64,000 bases of DNA from Burkholderiales bacterium. GTDB taxonomy: Bacteria > Pseudomonadota > Gammaproteobacteria > Burkholderiales > Burkholderiaceae. Positions 51,881 through 61,021 of this stretch are shown one piece after another. A model generated the notes under the pieces. The model saw only the letters and a list, made by a program, of their open reading frames with translations. It searched no databases and was not told the DNA's origin. The stretch is taken from positions 1 through 64,000 of the forward strand of contig JAMFSK010000114.1 of NCBI GenBank assembly GCA_026225235.1, given 5' to 3'. The position numbers and the translations under genes were made by a program. Numbering within the stretch: the first letter of the stretch is position 1; each line of letters starts with the position of its first letter.

Positions 51881-54800
51881 TCAACTCCGTCCGAGACTCG
51901 GCATCCACACTCTGAGCAGTGAGAATAGGCGATCGAGGTTGACGGGCTTTGGCAAATAGTCGCTCGCTCCCGCCTTCAAACACTGTTCCTGATCGTCTTT
52001 CATCGCCTTCGCCGTGATCGCGATAATCGGCAGCTTGGTGAAGCGCGCATCAGCCCGGATCTGACGCGTGGCTTCCAGGCCATCCATGCCCGGCATCATC
52101 ACGTCCATCATCACGAGGTCAATATCGGGCAGTTCGTTGAGCTTTTCGATGGCCTCAAACCCATTGCGCCCCACTTCCACGATCGCCCCTTTTTGCTCGA
52201 GCGCACTGCTCAACGCAAACACATTGCGAATGTCGTCATCGACCAGCAGCACACGGCGCCCCTCGAACACACGGTCGCGACTACGCACGCTGCGAAGCAT
52301 GGCCTGACGATCGTGAGACAGCTCGGATTCGACCTTGTGCAGGAACAGGGTGACTTCATCGAGGAGCCGCTCGGGTGAACGCGCGTCCTTGATGATGATC
52401 GATCGCGAGTATTTCATCAGCGACGCTTCCTCTGCTCGCGTCAGACTGCGTCCCGTGTAGATGATCACCGGTGGGAACGCATACAGTCCCTCGTTCGAGA
52501 GCCGTTGGAGCAATTCGCCACCTTGCATGTCGGGCAACTTGAGGTCGACGATCATGCAGTCGTAAATCGTCGTGCCCACCATCTTGAGAGCTTGCTCACC
52601 GGTTTCCACGGCCGTGATCTCGATATCGTCGTCACCGATCAGGCGCATCACGCTTTCGCGCTGACGCGCATCGTCCTCGACGAGCAATACGCGCTTGACC
52701 TTGCGCGTGAAACGCTCTTCGAGCTTGACGAAAATTTCCTTGAGCTGGTCGCGCGTAGTCGGCTTGATCGCATGACCGATCGCCCCCAGTTGCAGCGCTG
52801 CGTTCGAGCGCTCAAGTGCCGACACCACATGCACCGGAATATGCCGGGTCTGCGGATTTTCCTTGAGTTGTTCGAGCACCGTCAGACCCGAACGGTCGGG
52901 CAGATAGATATCGAGCAGCACGGCATCGGGTTTGTGTTCGAGCGCCAAGTGCCAGCCGTCAGAAGCTGTATGCGCCACCAGGCAGCGAAATTGCATTTCA
53001 TGCGCGAGGTCATAGAGGATGCGCGCAAACTCGTGCTCATCCTCGATCACGAGCACCGTTCTCAGCGAGGCAGAGACATCGGCGCGATCGTCTTCAAATG
53101 CAGGTTTTCCGAGCGAAGTGGGCTCCGTCGTTACCGTGATGCTGGCGCCCGGGCGCGCAAGCGCGCTGACAGCACGCTCCGCATACGGCTGCGACTCCGA
53201 GGACGGCGGCGATACCGCTGTGCCGTCCGACGGCTCGACGAGCGGCGCCGCGCTGGCCGCTTCGCTCCAGCGAACCGGCAACGCAAGTGTGAAGGTGCTG
53301 CCCTTGCCCAGTACGCTTTCTACCTGGATCGATCCGCCCAGCAACGCAGCCAGTTCACGCGAGATCGACAGGCCCAGCCCGGTGCCGCCATAACGCCGGC
53401 TCGTCGTACCGTCGCCCTGACGGAAGGCTTCGAAAATAGTCTGCTGATGTTCAGACGCGATGCCGATGCCCGAATCGGCAATCGCAAACAGAATGCTGTC
53501 TCCCGTACCGCGCCGGATCGTCACGGAGACCTGACCCGCATCGGTAAACTTGATCGCATTCGACAAGAGGTTCTTGAGTACCTGCTCGATACGCTGCCGA
53601 TCGGTCAGGATCGAAGCCGGCACATCGCCCTCGGTCCGCACGCTGAATGCCAGCCCCTTGTCCGTAGCGGCGGGGTCAAACGTGGCATTCAGCGATTCGA
53701 TCAGCCGCATGAGCGGAATCTCTTCGGCGTTGACCTCAAGCTTGCCGGCCTCGACCTTCGAGATATCGAGGATGTCGTTGATCAGGTTCAGCAGGTCATT
53801 GCCCGCGGAATGGATCGTGTTGGCGAACTTGACCTGTTCCTCGGTCAGGTTGCCGTGCTGGTTCTCCGCGAGCAGCCGTGCGAGGATCAACGAACTGTTC
53901 AATGGAGTGCGCAGCTCGTGCGACATGTTCGCCAGGAACTCGGACTTGTAGCGGCTCGTGCGCTGCAGGTCTTCGGCGCGCGCCTCAAGCTCCAGATGCG
54001 CCTGGTTGAGCGCATCGTTCTTCTGATCGAGCGCGACTGCCTGGGCCGTGAGTTGCTGGTTGATATGCTCGAGCTCAGCCTTCTGGCCCTCGAGATTGGT
54101 CTGCGATTCTTCGAGTACCTGCGACTGTTGCTCGAGTTCCTCATTCGCCACGCGCAGCTCTTCCTGCTGGACCTGAAGTTCTTCGTTGAGCTGTTGCGTT
54201 TCTTCGAGCGCGTCTTGCAAACGCTGGCGGTACAGCGCCGCGTCGACAAAGGCACCGAGATTGCCGGCGATCAACTCGAGGAACTCGAGTTCGCGCGAGC
54301 TTACCTCATGCATGAAGCCGAGTTCGACCACACCATTGACGGCTCCGTCGTTTTGCGTCGGCACCATCGCGGCGCTGAAAGGCTTGCTCGCGCCGAGGCT
54401 CGAGCTCACTTTCAGGTAACCGTCGGGTAGGTCTTTCAGATAGATCATCCGACGCGAGCGGGCCGCCTGACCGACCAGCGTCTCGCCGCTCTCGAAGGAT
54501 TGGCCGGACTGCTCGCTTTCATGACTGAAGCCATACGAGGCGATGCGGCGAAGCACACCATCTTCGCCGCGTACGTAGAGCGCAGCAACGACGGCATTGA
54601 GGTAGCCGGCCAGGAAGTCAAGCACCGCACGACCGAGCACAGGCAGCGCGTGCTGGCCGACGACGATATCGGCAAGCTCACTCTGGCCGGTTCGCACCCA
54701 CGCCTGCCCCTGAAGGTTCTGCGCATGCTCCTCATGTTTCGCGAGGGCATCGCCATAAAGCGTCGAGAGGTTGGTCAACTCGCGTCTGCCAAACAAGGCC

Positions 54801-55405
54801 AGCAGCACGCTAAGCGCAAGGCTAAACGTGAGAAAGCCGACTACGGTGCCGATCGCGATACGGCGCGCGGACTCGGTACGATTCAGTTGCAAGGTGTCTT
54901 CGACGGCGAGGAAGTCAGTGAACTCGGAGCTGATGGCGTCGAGTTCAGGCCTGCCGCGTGACGAACGCACGAGGGCGTCGATCGGCTGATTGTGGCGGCG
55001 CAGCTCGACGAGGCTGGACGCATACCGGTCCCAGCTTGCCTCGAGCGCCTGCACACGTGCCAGACGCGCCACCTGGGAAGGGTTGTCGCTGACCAGCTTC
55101 GAAAGACTCTCGAGCTGAGCATCGAATTTCGGATGAGCGACTTCGTAGGGCTGGAGGAAGCTCTCATCGTCTGTAAGCAGAAAGCCGCGTACGCCGGTTT
55201 CCTGTTCGACCAGAAGACGCCTAAGCTCATTGGTGTCGCCAATCACCTGCTCGGAGTGGTCCACCCAACTCATGGCCCACAGCAGATACAGAATCAGGGC
55301 AACGAAGACAATCGCGGAGACGGCACCGACCCCGAGGGGTAGCGCGATATTGCGCAGCAGGACGCGACGAAATCCATGTTGATCGATAGCAGATGGGGCG
55401 GGCAT
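51881..55405 (-). CDS. Hybrid sensor histidine kinase with three receiver domains
   Basis: This 1174-residue membrane hybrid kinase has transmembrane helices at about 24-46 and 183-206 that flank a CHASE3-like periplasmic domain. A GAF-like domain (about 245-395), a long coiled coil rich in Glu/Gln (about 400-485) and the HisKA domain with His496 in MSHELRTP follow. The ATPase domain has N-box LLSNAIKF, G1 DSGIGI and G2 GGTGLGLS (to about 710). Three receivers carry Asp832, Asp954 and Asp1101. No HPt domain is present, so a separate phosphotransfer protein or the nearby single-domain regulator may act downstream. The signal is unknown. Confidence 0.93.
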   Translation of the reverse strand: MPAPSAIDQHGFRRVLLRNIALPLGVGAVSAIVFVALILYLLWAMSWVDHSEQVIGDTNELRRLLVEQETGVRGFLLTDDESFLQPYEVAHPKFDAQLESLSKLVSDNPSQVARLARVQALEASWDRYASSLVELRRHNQPIDALVRSSRGRPELDAISSEFTDFLAVEDTLQLNRTESARRIAIGTVVGFLTFSLALSVLLALFGRRELTNLSTLYGDALAKHEEHAQNLQGQAWVRTGQSELADIVVGQHALPVLGRAVLDFLAGYLNAVVAALYVRGEDGVLRRIASYGFSHESEQSGQSFESGETLVGQAARSRRMIYLKDLPDGYLKVSSSLGASKPFSAAMVPTQNDGAVNGVVELGFMHEVSSRELEFLELIAGNLGAFVDAALYRQRLQDALEETQQLNEELQVQQEELRVANEELEQQSQVLEESQTNLEGQKAELEHINQQLTAQAVALDQKNDALNQAHLELEARAEDLQRTSRYKSEFLANMSHELRTPLNSSLILARLLAENQHGNLTEEQVKFANTIHSAGNDLLNLINDILDISKVEAGKLEVNAEEIPLMRLIESLNATFDPAATDKGLAFSVRTEGDVPASILTDRQRIEQVLKNLLSNAIKFTDAGQVSVTIRRGTGDSILFAIADSGIGIASEHQQTIFEAFRQGDGTTSRRYGGTGLGLSISRELAALLGGSIQVESVLGKGSTFTLALPVRWSEAASAAPLVEPSDGTAVSPPSSESQPYAERAVSALARPGASITVTTEPTSLGKPAFEDDRADVSASLRTVLVIEDEHEFARILYDLAHEMQFRCLVAHTASDGWHLALEHKPDAVLLDIYLPDRSGLTVLEQLKENPQTRHIPVHVVSALERSNAALQLGAIGHAIKPTTRDQLKEIFVKLEERFTRKVKRVLLVEDDARQRESVMRLIGDDDIEITAVETGEQALKMVGTTIYDCMIVDLKLPDMQGGELLQRLSNEGLYAFPPVIIYTGRSLTRAEEASLMKYSRSIIIKDARSPERLLDEVTLFLHKVESELSHDRQAMLRSVRSRDRVFEGRRVLLVDDDIRNVFALSSALEQKGAIVEVGRNGFEAIEKLNELPDIDLVMMDVMMPGMDGLEATRQIRADARFTKLPIIAITAKAMKDDQEQCLKAGASDYLPKPVNLDRLFSLLRVWMPSLGRS

Positions 55406-55564
55406 CAGGGTTCAAGTCCACGCGTCGAGGAGACAGGAGTGTAGCCGAAAAATCGCCGCTTCTCCCCGTCTGGCAAGCTTGAGCGCGATTTGGACCAGCG
55501 CTCGTGGGGTGGCAAAATGTACACGTTCCACGCCCTCAACCACCGGACAATCGGTCAACTTCTG

Positions 55565-56308
55565 CTAGCTGCTTCCCTCCGTGCCCTCGAATAGTTCGAT
55601 CCGCGCATCGAACTCCTTCTGTTGACGCTCGAAGGCCTCATCGAGATGCGCCTGCAAGGCTCGCTCGGCCGCGTCGGCATCGTGGCTCACCAGTGCGTCG
55701 AGCACCGCCTGATGCTGACTCAGGGTCATTTGGCCGACGCTCGGATCGCGCACGGTGATGTGCCGCACACGGTCAATCGGCGCGCGCGCCATTTCGACAA
55801 GCTGCGACACCTTGGGTAAGCGAGCCGCCCCTGTCACTGTTGCGTGAAACGCGTTGTCGTGGAAGATTGCGGCAATCGCGTCATCCCGCGCGACGGCCCT
55901 GCGATGCGCATCATGGATCGTGCGTAGCTGCTCGATCTCCTTGTATTCGATGATTTCGGCCGCGCGGCGAATGCTTGCCGTCTCGAGCACGCGCCGGATC
56001 AGCGCGCTCTCGATGAACTGGTCTCGCCTCACCGGCGCCACGAACGTGCCGGACTGCGCGGCGATCAGCACTAACTCCTCGCGGGCAAGCTGCAGCAAGG
56101 CCTCACGCACGGGCGTGCGCGAAATGCCGAGCATCTCAGCCAGCACGCGTTCGAAGATCACATCCATGGGATGCAACTGCATGGTCACGACGGCTTCGCG
56201 GACCAGCCGGTAGATCTGGCTGGACAAAGGCCTCGACCGGTCGAGCACATAACCGGACGGCAACACGCGGGCCACAAATTGCGAGGGATCGTTGCGATCA
56301 GATTTCAT
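55565..56308 (-). CDS. GntR-family regulator, FCD type (distal)
   Basis: This 247-residue FadR/FCD-type regulator has an N-terminal winged helix with MLGISRTPVREALLQLAREEL (about residues 50-71). A helical FCD effector domain follows, with ligand residues in HDNAFHATVTG and LSQHQAVLDAL. The ATG at 56308 gives the standard N-terminus. The longer in-frame extension is unlike the family. It lies downstream of the enolase-type gene and on the same strand, 201 bp away. It may repress the transport operon or respond to a product of it. No clear ribosome-binding site is seen. Confidence 0.88.
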   Translation of the reverse strand: MKSDRNDPSQFVARVLPSGYVLDRSRPLSSQIYRLVREAVVTMQLHPMDVIFERVLAEMLGISRTPVREALLQLAREELVLIAAQSGTFVAPVRRDQFIESALIRRVLETASIRRAAEIIEYKEIEQLRTIHDAHRRAVARDDAIAAIFHDNAFHATVTGAARLPKVSQLVEMARAPIDRVRHITVRDPSVGQMTLSQHQAVLDALVSHDADAAERALQAHLDEAFERQQKEFDARIELFEGTEGSS

Positions 56309-56391
56309 GGACGATCGATTGGGGTGGGCCTCGCACAGGCGAGGGCCAAGGGGTGCCCAGGTGAGATCCCCGGCACGCCTTGTCAGCCCCG

Positions 56392-56403
56392 CTAGTATAG
56401 TAG
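56392..56403. promoter_or_regulatory. Near-palindromic element upstream of the distal GntR gene
   Basis: CTAGTATAGTAG is a nearly perfect 12-bp palindrome (one symmetric mismatch), 84 bp before the GntR start. It resembles GntR-type operator shapes with a TATA centre and may be an autoregulatory site. Confidence is low because the pattern is short. Confidence 0.3.
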
Positions 56404-56509
56404 GCTCGCTGGGCTGCGCGACGGCGGCCCAGCACGGCGCTGACATTGCATCAGCGCCTCCCTGTCCATAGCCCACGAGCGCCCTCCCGGGATGCCCTTC
56501 GCTGGGCCG

Positions 56510-57613
56510 CTATCGAACCGTATGCCGGACGAGGCTGCGCGCTTCGATTTCCGCCCAGTTCCAGGCGATGCCGAGTCCCGCGATATCCGGCGCCTGCGCA
56601 TAGCCGTCACGAATCGCCATGGTCTGCGTGGTGACTTCATCGAGCTGGGGGATATGCTCGACCCATGCCGAATTCGACACGGCACAGCACAGGCTCACAT
56701 GCAGCTCCATGAGAAAGTGCGGGCTGACCGCCACGTTCATGCATTCGGCCAGATGGGCGACCTTCATCCAGGGCGTAATCCCACCCACTCGTGCCACATC
56801 GACCTGGACGATCGAACAGGCACCCATCCGCAGATAATCGCCGAACTGACCCGGGCTATAGAGCGACTCGCCGACCGCGATTGGAATACGGCTCTGCGCA
56901 CTCAGGCGCGCATGCCCGACGATGTCGTCTGCCGGCATCGGCTCCTCGAGCCAGGCCAGCCCAACTTCGGCCAGCGCATCAGCCCGGCGGAGCGCCTCGC
57001 TGATCGTAAAGGCCTGATTCGCATCGACCATCAGTTCAAATTCGGCACCGACCGCCTCGCGCACGGCGCTCAGACGAGCGACATCCTCTGCGCCTCGCGG
57101 CTTGCCCACCTTGAGCTTCGCGCCAAGAAAGCCCTGCTCCTTCGCCGCCACGGTTTGACTGACTAGCGTGTCGACGGGCAATTGCAGCCAGCCGCCCTCG
57201 GTCGTATAGCACGGCACCTGCGATTTTGCACCGCCGAGCAGGCGCCAGAGCGGCAAGTCAGCTTGCCGCGCCCGCCAGTCCCACAGCGCGGTATCGATCG
57301 CCGCGAGTGCCAGGCTCGTGATCGCGCCCACGGCGGTTGCATGGGTATGGAACAACAGGGTCCGCCAGTGACCTTCGATATCGACCGGGCTCTTGCCGAT
57401 CAGCAGCGGCGCCAGGTGGTCCTTGAGCAACGCCATGACCGACGAGCCGCCCGTGCCGATCGTGTAGCTATAGCCGATGCCTTCGCTACCGTCGTTACAG
57501 ACGATGCGCACCATCGGCGTTTCCTGCGTGACAAAAGACTGGATGGCGTCCTGGCGCGTTGTCTTCGGCGCGAGGTCAACTTGAATCAGTTCGATACGTT
57601 CAATGATCGGCAT
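56510..57613 (-). CDS. Mandelate-racemase-type enolase superfamily enzyme
   Basis: This 367-residue member of the mandelate racemase subgroup of the enolase superfamily probably dehydrates or epimerises a sugar acid. The catalytic KxK motif is Lys166-Lys168. The metal ligands are Asp197 (VDAN), Glu223 (LEEP) and Glu249 (GES), and the Asp272-His299 dyad is in QVDVARVGG and SPHF. All active-site residues are present. It is in an operon with a CUT1 importer, which suggests the substrate enters by that importer. The exact acid (for example rhamnonate, galactarate or fuconate types) cannot be told. Confidence 0.9.
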   Translation of the reverse strand: MPIIERIELIQVDLAPKTTRQDAIQSFVTQETPMVRIVCNDGSEGIGYSYTIGTGGSSVMALLKDHLAPLLIGKSPVDIEGHWRTLLFHTHATAVGAITSLALAAIDTALWDWRARQADLPLWRLLGGAKSQVPCYTTEGGWLQLPVDTLVSQTVAAKEQGFLGAKLKVGKPRGAEDVARLSAVREAVGAEFELMVDANQAFTISEALRRADALAEVGLAWLEEPMPADDIVGHARLSAQSRIPIAVGESLYSPGQFGDYLRMGACSIVQVDVARVGGITPWMKVAHLAECMNVAVSPHFLMELHVSLCCAVSNSAWVEHIPQLDEVTTQTMAIRDGYAQAPDIAGLGIAWNWAEIEARSLVRHTVR

Positions 57614-57627
57614 GTTGGAATCGGTGT

Positions 57628-57657
57628 AATTGCCTGGAATTGCCTGGAATTGCCTGG
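57628..57657. repeat. Three perfect 10-bp tandem repeats
   Basis: AATTGCCTGG occurs three times in direct tandem, exactly one helical turn per copy, in the 58-bp gap between the permease stop and the enolase start codon. Read on the minus strand (CCAGGCAATT) it lies 15-44 bases upstream of the start. It may be a recent slippage expansion or a protein-binding array. Confidence 0.7.
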
Positions 57658-57671
57658 ACAAGAGACGGGGC

Positions 57672-58652
57672 TCAACCCTTGACCCCGCCGAGTGTGAGAC
57701 CGGCGATCAAGTGCTTTTGGACGATGAAGGTAAGGATCAGCGCCGGAATGATGATGATCACGGCCATGGCGCACATGCCCGCCCAGTCGATCGTAAACTG
57801 CGCGGTGAAATCCATCAGGCCCACGGGCAGCGTCTTCGTGTCGGTGCTGCGCGTGAGTTGCGAGGCGAGCGCGAATTCATTCCATGCGGTCAGGAAGGCA
57901 AAGATCCCGGCCGACGCGACGCCCGATTTGGCCAACGGGAATTCGACCTGCCAGAACGCCTGCCAGCGCGTGCAGCCGTCGATTTCGGCCGCTTCGGCGA
58001 GCTCCTTCGGAATCTGCCGGAAAAAGCCATCGATCAGCCACACCGAGAACGGCACATTCATCGCGACGTACACCAGGATCGTGCCGAACTTCGTATCGAT
58101 CAGGCCAAGCCACGACCAGATGATGAACACCGGCAAGGACAAGGCGATGCCCGGGACGGCGCGCGACAGCATCAGGCTTACAAACAGGGCGTTCTTGAAG
58201 CGGAACTTGTAGCGCGCGAACGCATAGCCACCTGCCAGTCCGATCAGGATCGCAATTACGGTGCTCGAGACCGAGATGATCACGGAGTTCGTGAAGTACT
58301 GCCGCACCGGGATCGCGGCGACATCCCCGTAACCGAAGATGTTGCGGAAGTTGTCGAGCGTATAGGTCGAGGCTGCAAAGATATTGTCTCGCGCGAGGAT
58401 CGAGACATTCGTCCGGAACGCGTTGAGCATCACCCAGAGTCCAGGCAACAGAATCACGCAAAGCGAGACGAAGATGCCAAAGCGCACGCCCCAGCGTGTG
58501 ACCAGCGCACGAGGAAACCAGGGCTCGCGATAGTTGTCACGGCAGTCGCGGTCGGCCTCGCGCGAAGCCTGGATCTGCGAATGAAGCGATGCCGCGCTCG
58601 AGAGCGGCTGTGACGGCCGGTGGGGGGAAAGGGGCTCGGTCATATCAGGCAT
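57672..58652 (-). CDS. CUT1 carbohydrate ABC permease (MalG-like)
   Basis: This 326-residue inner-membrane permease of the MalG/UgpE type has six predicted membrane segments after a hydrophilic N-terminus of about 75 residues. The EAA coupling loop is LAEAAEIDGCTRWQAFWQVEFPLAKSG. ATG 58652 overlaps the upstream permease stop; ATG 58643 is the alternative start. The paired MalF-like gene is immediately upstream, so the two form a heterodimer. The long N-terminal tail is unusual for MalG-type proteins, which are usually about 280 residues. Confidence 0.9.
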   Translation of the reverse strand: MPDMTEPLSPHRPSQPLSSAASLHSQIQASREADRDCRDNYREPWFPRALVTRWGVRFGIFVSLCVILLPGLWVMLNAFRTNVSILARDNIFAASTYTLDNFRNIFGYGDVAAIPVRQYFTNSVIISVSSTVIAILIGLAGGYAFARYKFRFKNALFVSLMLSRAVPGIALSLPVFIIWSWLGLIDTKFGTILVYVAMNVPFSVWLIDGFFRQIPKELAEAAEIDGCTRWQAFWQVEFPLAKSGVASAGIFAFLTAWNEFALASQLTRSTDTKTLPVGLMDFTAQFTIDWAGMCAMAVIIIIPALILTFIVQKHLIAGLTLGGVKG

Positions 58653-59547
58653 CCGCTTCGTTGAGGAACTGCCGCGCGGCGTTGAGTTTGCGGAAGAAAT
58701 AAAGAGTAAAGGCAATAGACAGCAGCACGGCGATATACGACATCGCGTTCGCATAGCCCATGCGCGCGTCTTCATACCCTGCGCGCGCAGCGAGCGTCCA
58801 GATCAACTCAGTCCGCCCTGCGGGGCCGCCGTCCGTCATGATCTTGACGATATCGAAGGCACGCCCGACGTCGAGCGAACGGATCGTCATCGCGATGTAG
58901 ACAAACGGCATCAGGAACGGCAGGGTGACGTGGCGAAACGCCTGCCACGAGGTGCAGCCATCGACCTTGGCCGCTTCGAGCGGATCCTGCGGCATGGCCA
59001 TAAGGCCCGCGAGCAAAAGGATCGCGAAAATCGAAGTCGAGTTCCATATCTCGGCAACCGCGAGCGAGAAGAACGCGAGCTTGCCGTCGACCAGCCAGGG
59101 AATCGCCTCGGTCACACCGAAGCCATGCTGCAGGATGTGGTTCACGATACCGATGTTGTCGTTGAACATGAACTTGAACTGAAAGCCCACGAGCATCGGC
59201 GAGAACATCATCGGGAACATCACAATGGTGCGCAGTGCGCGCTGTCCGATCGTCACCTGATGCACCAGCAGCGCAATGCCGAGACCGAACAACATCTCCA
59301 GGTTCAGTACTACCGTCAGGAAGGCGATCGTGCGAGCGAGCGCGGCCCAGAAATCCACCGAGCCAAACAGACGCACATAATTCTTGAAACCGATCACCGT
59401 CCAGAGCGTTTCGGGACGCGTCAGCCGGTAAGCCGTGAAGCTGGTATAGAGCGAAAACAGCAAGGGGACCGCAACCACGATCAGTATCACGACAAACGAC
59501 GGCAGCAACAGGCGGGCGGCCGGCGATAACCTTTGCGACAGGTTCAT
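58645..59547 (-). CDS. CUT1 carbohydrate ABC permease (MalF-like)
   Basis: This 300-residue MalF/UgpA-type inner-membrane permease has six membrane segments. The coupling loop is PLEAAKVDGCTSWQAFRHVTLPFLMP. The ATG at 59547 is used rather than a TTG six codons earlier. It follows the binding protein by 112 bp and overlaps the MalG-like gene. With the ATPase at 61022 it makes a complete importer. Many such systems move sugar alcohols or sugar acids. Confidence 0.9.
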   Translation of the reverse strand: MNLSQRLSPAARLLLPSFVVILIVVAVPLLFSLYTSFTAYRLTRPETLWTVIGFKNYVRLFGSVDFWAALARTIAFLTVVLNLEMLFGLGIALLVHQVTIGQRALRTIVMFPMMFSPMLVGFQFKFMFNDNIGIVNHILQHGFGVTEAIPWLVDGKLAFFSLAVAEIWNSTSIFAILLLAGLMAMPQDPLEAAKVDGCTSWQAFRHVTLPFLMPFVYIAMTIRSLDVGRAFDIVKIMTDGGPAGRTELIWTLAARAGYEDARMGYANAMSYIAVLLSIAFTLYFFRKLNAARQFLNEADA

Positions 59548-59659
59548 TGATTCGTTCTCGAACAAAACGGCTCAGGCGGGAAAAGCAGGATGAACCCGGC
59601 TGTACCAGTCGGATTCATCCTCAGGCTCACAGGAGAATGACGTGCAACTCAGGCGTGAA

Positions 59660-60988
59660 TCACTTGTAGTACCCGGCGTCGTCCATCATCGCTTCGACTT
59701 GCTTCGCGGCATCGTCCAGCGCTTGCTGCGAGGTCTTATCGCCGACGATCGCCTTCTGCAGTTGCGGCCAGATCAGGTTCGACGCCTCGATCCACTCGGG
59801 AATAAGCGGCGGCGTGAACGACTCGTCGCGCATCGCGGCCGAGAAAGTCGTAAAGACGTCGGACATATAAGTGTCGTTCTTCGCCTTGAACTCGGCCAGT
59901 GCGGCCTGCTGCGCATCGATCCGGGTCGGGATCAGGCCGCGACGCGCCTCGAGCATCTGCGCATCGTGGCTCGTCAGGAACTCGATGAAGTCCACAGCGG
60001 CCTTCGGGTTGTCACAAGTCGTCGTGATCGAGAACGAATGTGAACCCGACCAGCCGGTGCGCAGCCCCGCTGAACCCTTCGGCGCCGGCGCGATGCCGAC
60101 ATCGCCCGCAATCTTGCTGCTCTTCGGATCATTGAAGAAGCTCGCCCAGCCGCTCCAGTCGAGATCGAATGCGACGGTGCCGCTCGCGAAGCCATTGCCC
60201 AGGTCATCCCACACATAGTTCGGCGAACCCTTCGGTACCGCGCCGGACTTGTAGAGGTCGACGAACCAGTTCAGCGCCTTGACGCCAGCCGGCGAGTTGA
60301 AGGTCGGTTTCCAGTTCTTGTCGAAAAGCTGACCACCGTCCGCGTGCAACATTTCGTAGAAGCGGCCCGTGATGGCCTCGTCCTTGCCGGCGAACTGCGT
60401 GCCGTAGAACTGCGGCGGCTTGGCGAAGAACTTCGCCTGCTGCGATGCCTCGTCCCACGTCGTCGGCGGCGCCAGATCCTTGCCGTACTTGGCCTTGTAA
60501 GCGGCCTTGTTGGCCGGATCGTTATAGACCTTCTTGTTGTAGTACAGCTCGCTGATATCCGAGTGACGCGGCAACTGAAGCAGCTTGCCTCCGATGGTCG
60601 ACTGCTGGATCACGCGCGGCGAAAAGTTCGCAATGTAATTGGCCGGGACCAGACCTGTAAGGTCACGAAACAGTCCCGGATACTGCGGCGCGAAGCTGGT
60701 GTGGTTGGAGCCAACGCAGTAGTCGATCTTGTGCGCAGCAATGTCTTGCTTGTACTCGCGATCGAGGTCGAAGTAGTTCTTGCGCGAGATGATCTCGACC
60801 TTCGCGCCGGTCTTCTTTTCCCACTCGGGGATGATCGTGTAGAGCGGTTCGTACTGGGCGCCGCCGATCAGCTTGACCCGCAGCGTATAGCCGTCATAGG
60901 GGCCGGCAAAGGCAGGCGTCGAGGGTGCTAGCAGCACGCCGACCAACGCCGACGAGAGCAGCAAGGTAGGAATAAAGCGGGCTTTCAT
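59660..60988 (-). CDS. CUT1 extracellular solute-binding protein
   Basis: This 442-residue solute-binding protein (SBP family 1) has a Sec signal of about 28 residues ending TPAFA-GP. The mature part carries the family hinge and cleft pattern (IIPEWEKKTGAKVEIIS near residue 54; FDLDWSGWASFFNDPKS near 282). AGGAG lies nine bases before the ATG. It lies between the ATPase and the permease genes, all on the minus strand. The ligand is likely an oligosaccharide or sugar acid and cannot be told from sequence. Confidence 0.9.
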   Translation of the reverse strand: MKARFIPTLLLSSALVGVLLAPSTPAFAGPYDGYTLRVKLIGGAQYEPLYTIIPEWEKKTGAKVEIISRKNYFDLDREYKQDIAAHKIDYCVGSNHTSFAPQYPGLFRDLTGLVPANYIANFSPRVIQQSTIGGKLLQLPRHSDISELYYNKKVYNDPANKAAYKAKYGKDLAPPTTWDEASQQAKFFAKPPQFYGTQFAGKDEAITGRFYEMLHADGGQLFDKNWKPTFNSPAGVKALNWFVDLYKSGAVPKGSPNYVWDDLGNGFASGTVAFDLDWSGWASFFNDPKSSKIAGDVGIAPAPKGSAGLRTGWSGSHSFSITTTCDNPKAAVDFIEFLTSHDAQMLEARRGLIPTRIDAQQAALAEFKAKNDTYMSDVFTTFSAAMRDESFTPPLIPEWIEASNLIWPQLQKAIVGDKTSQQALDDAAKQVEAMMDDAGYYK

Positions 60989-61021
60989 GTATGTCGTCTC
61001 CTGAGTGGACTTCGTTGTTAT

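Noticed and set aside
52505-54430. Long open frame on the plus strand opposite the hybrid kinase gene
   Set aside because: It is antisense to a well-supported kinase with all catalytic motifs. Long antisense frames are common in high-GC codon-biased genes, and the translated product shows no family pattern.
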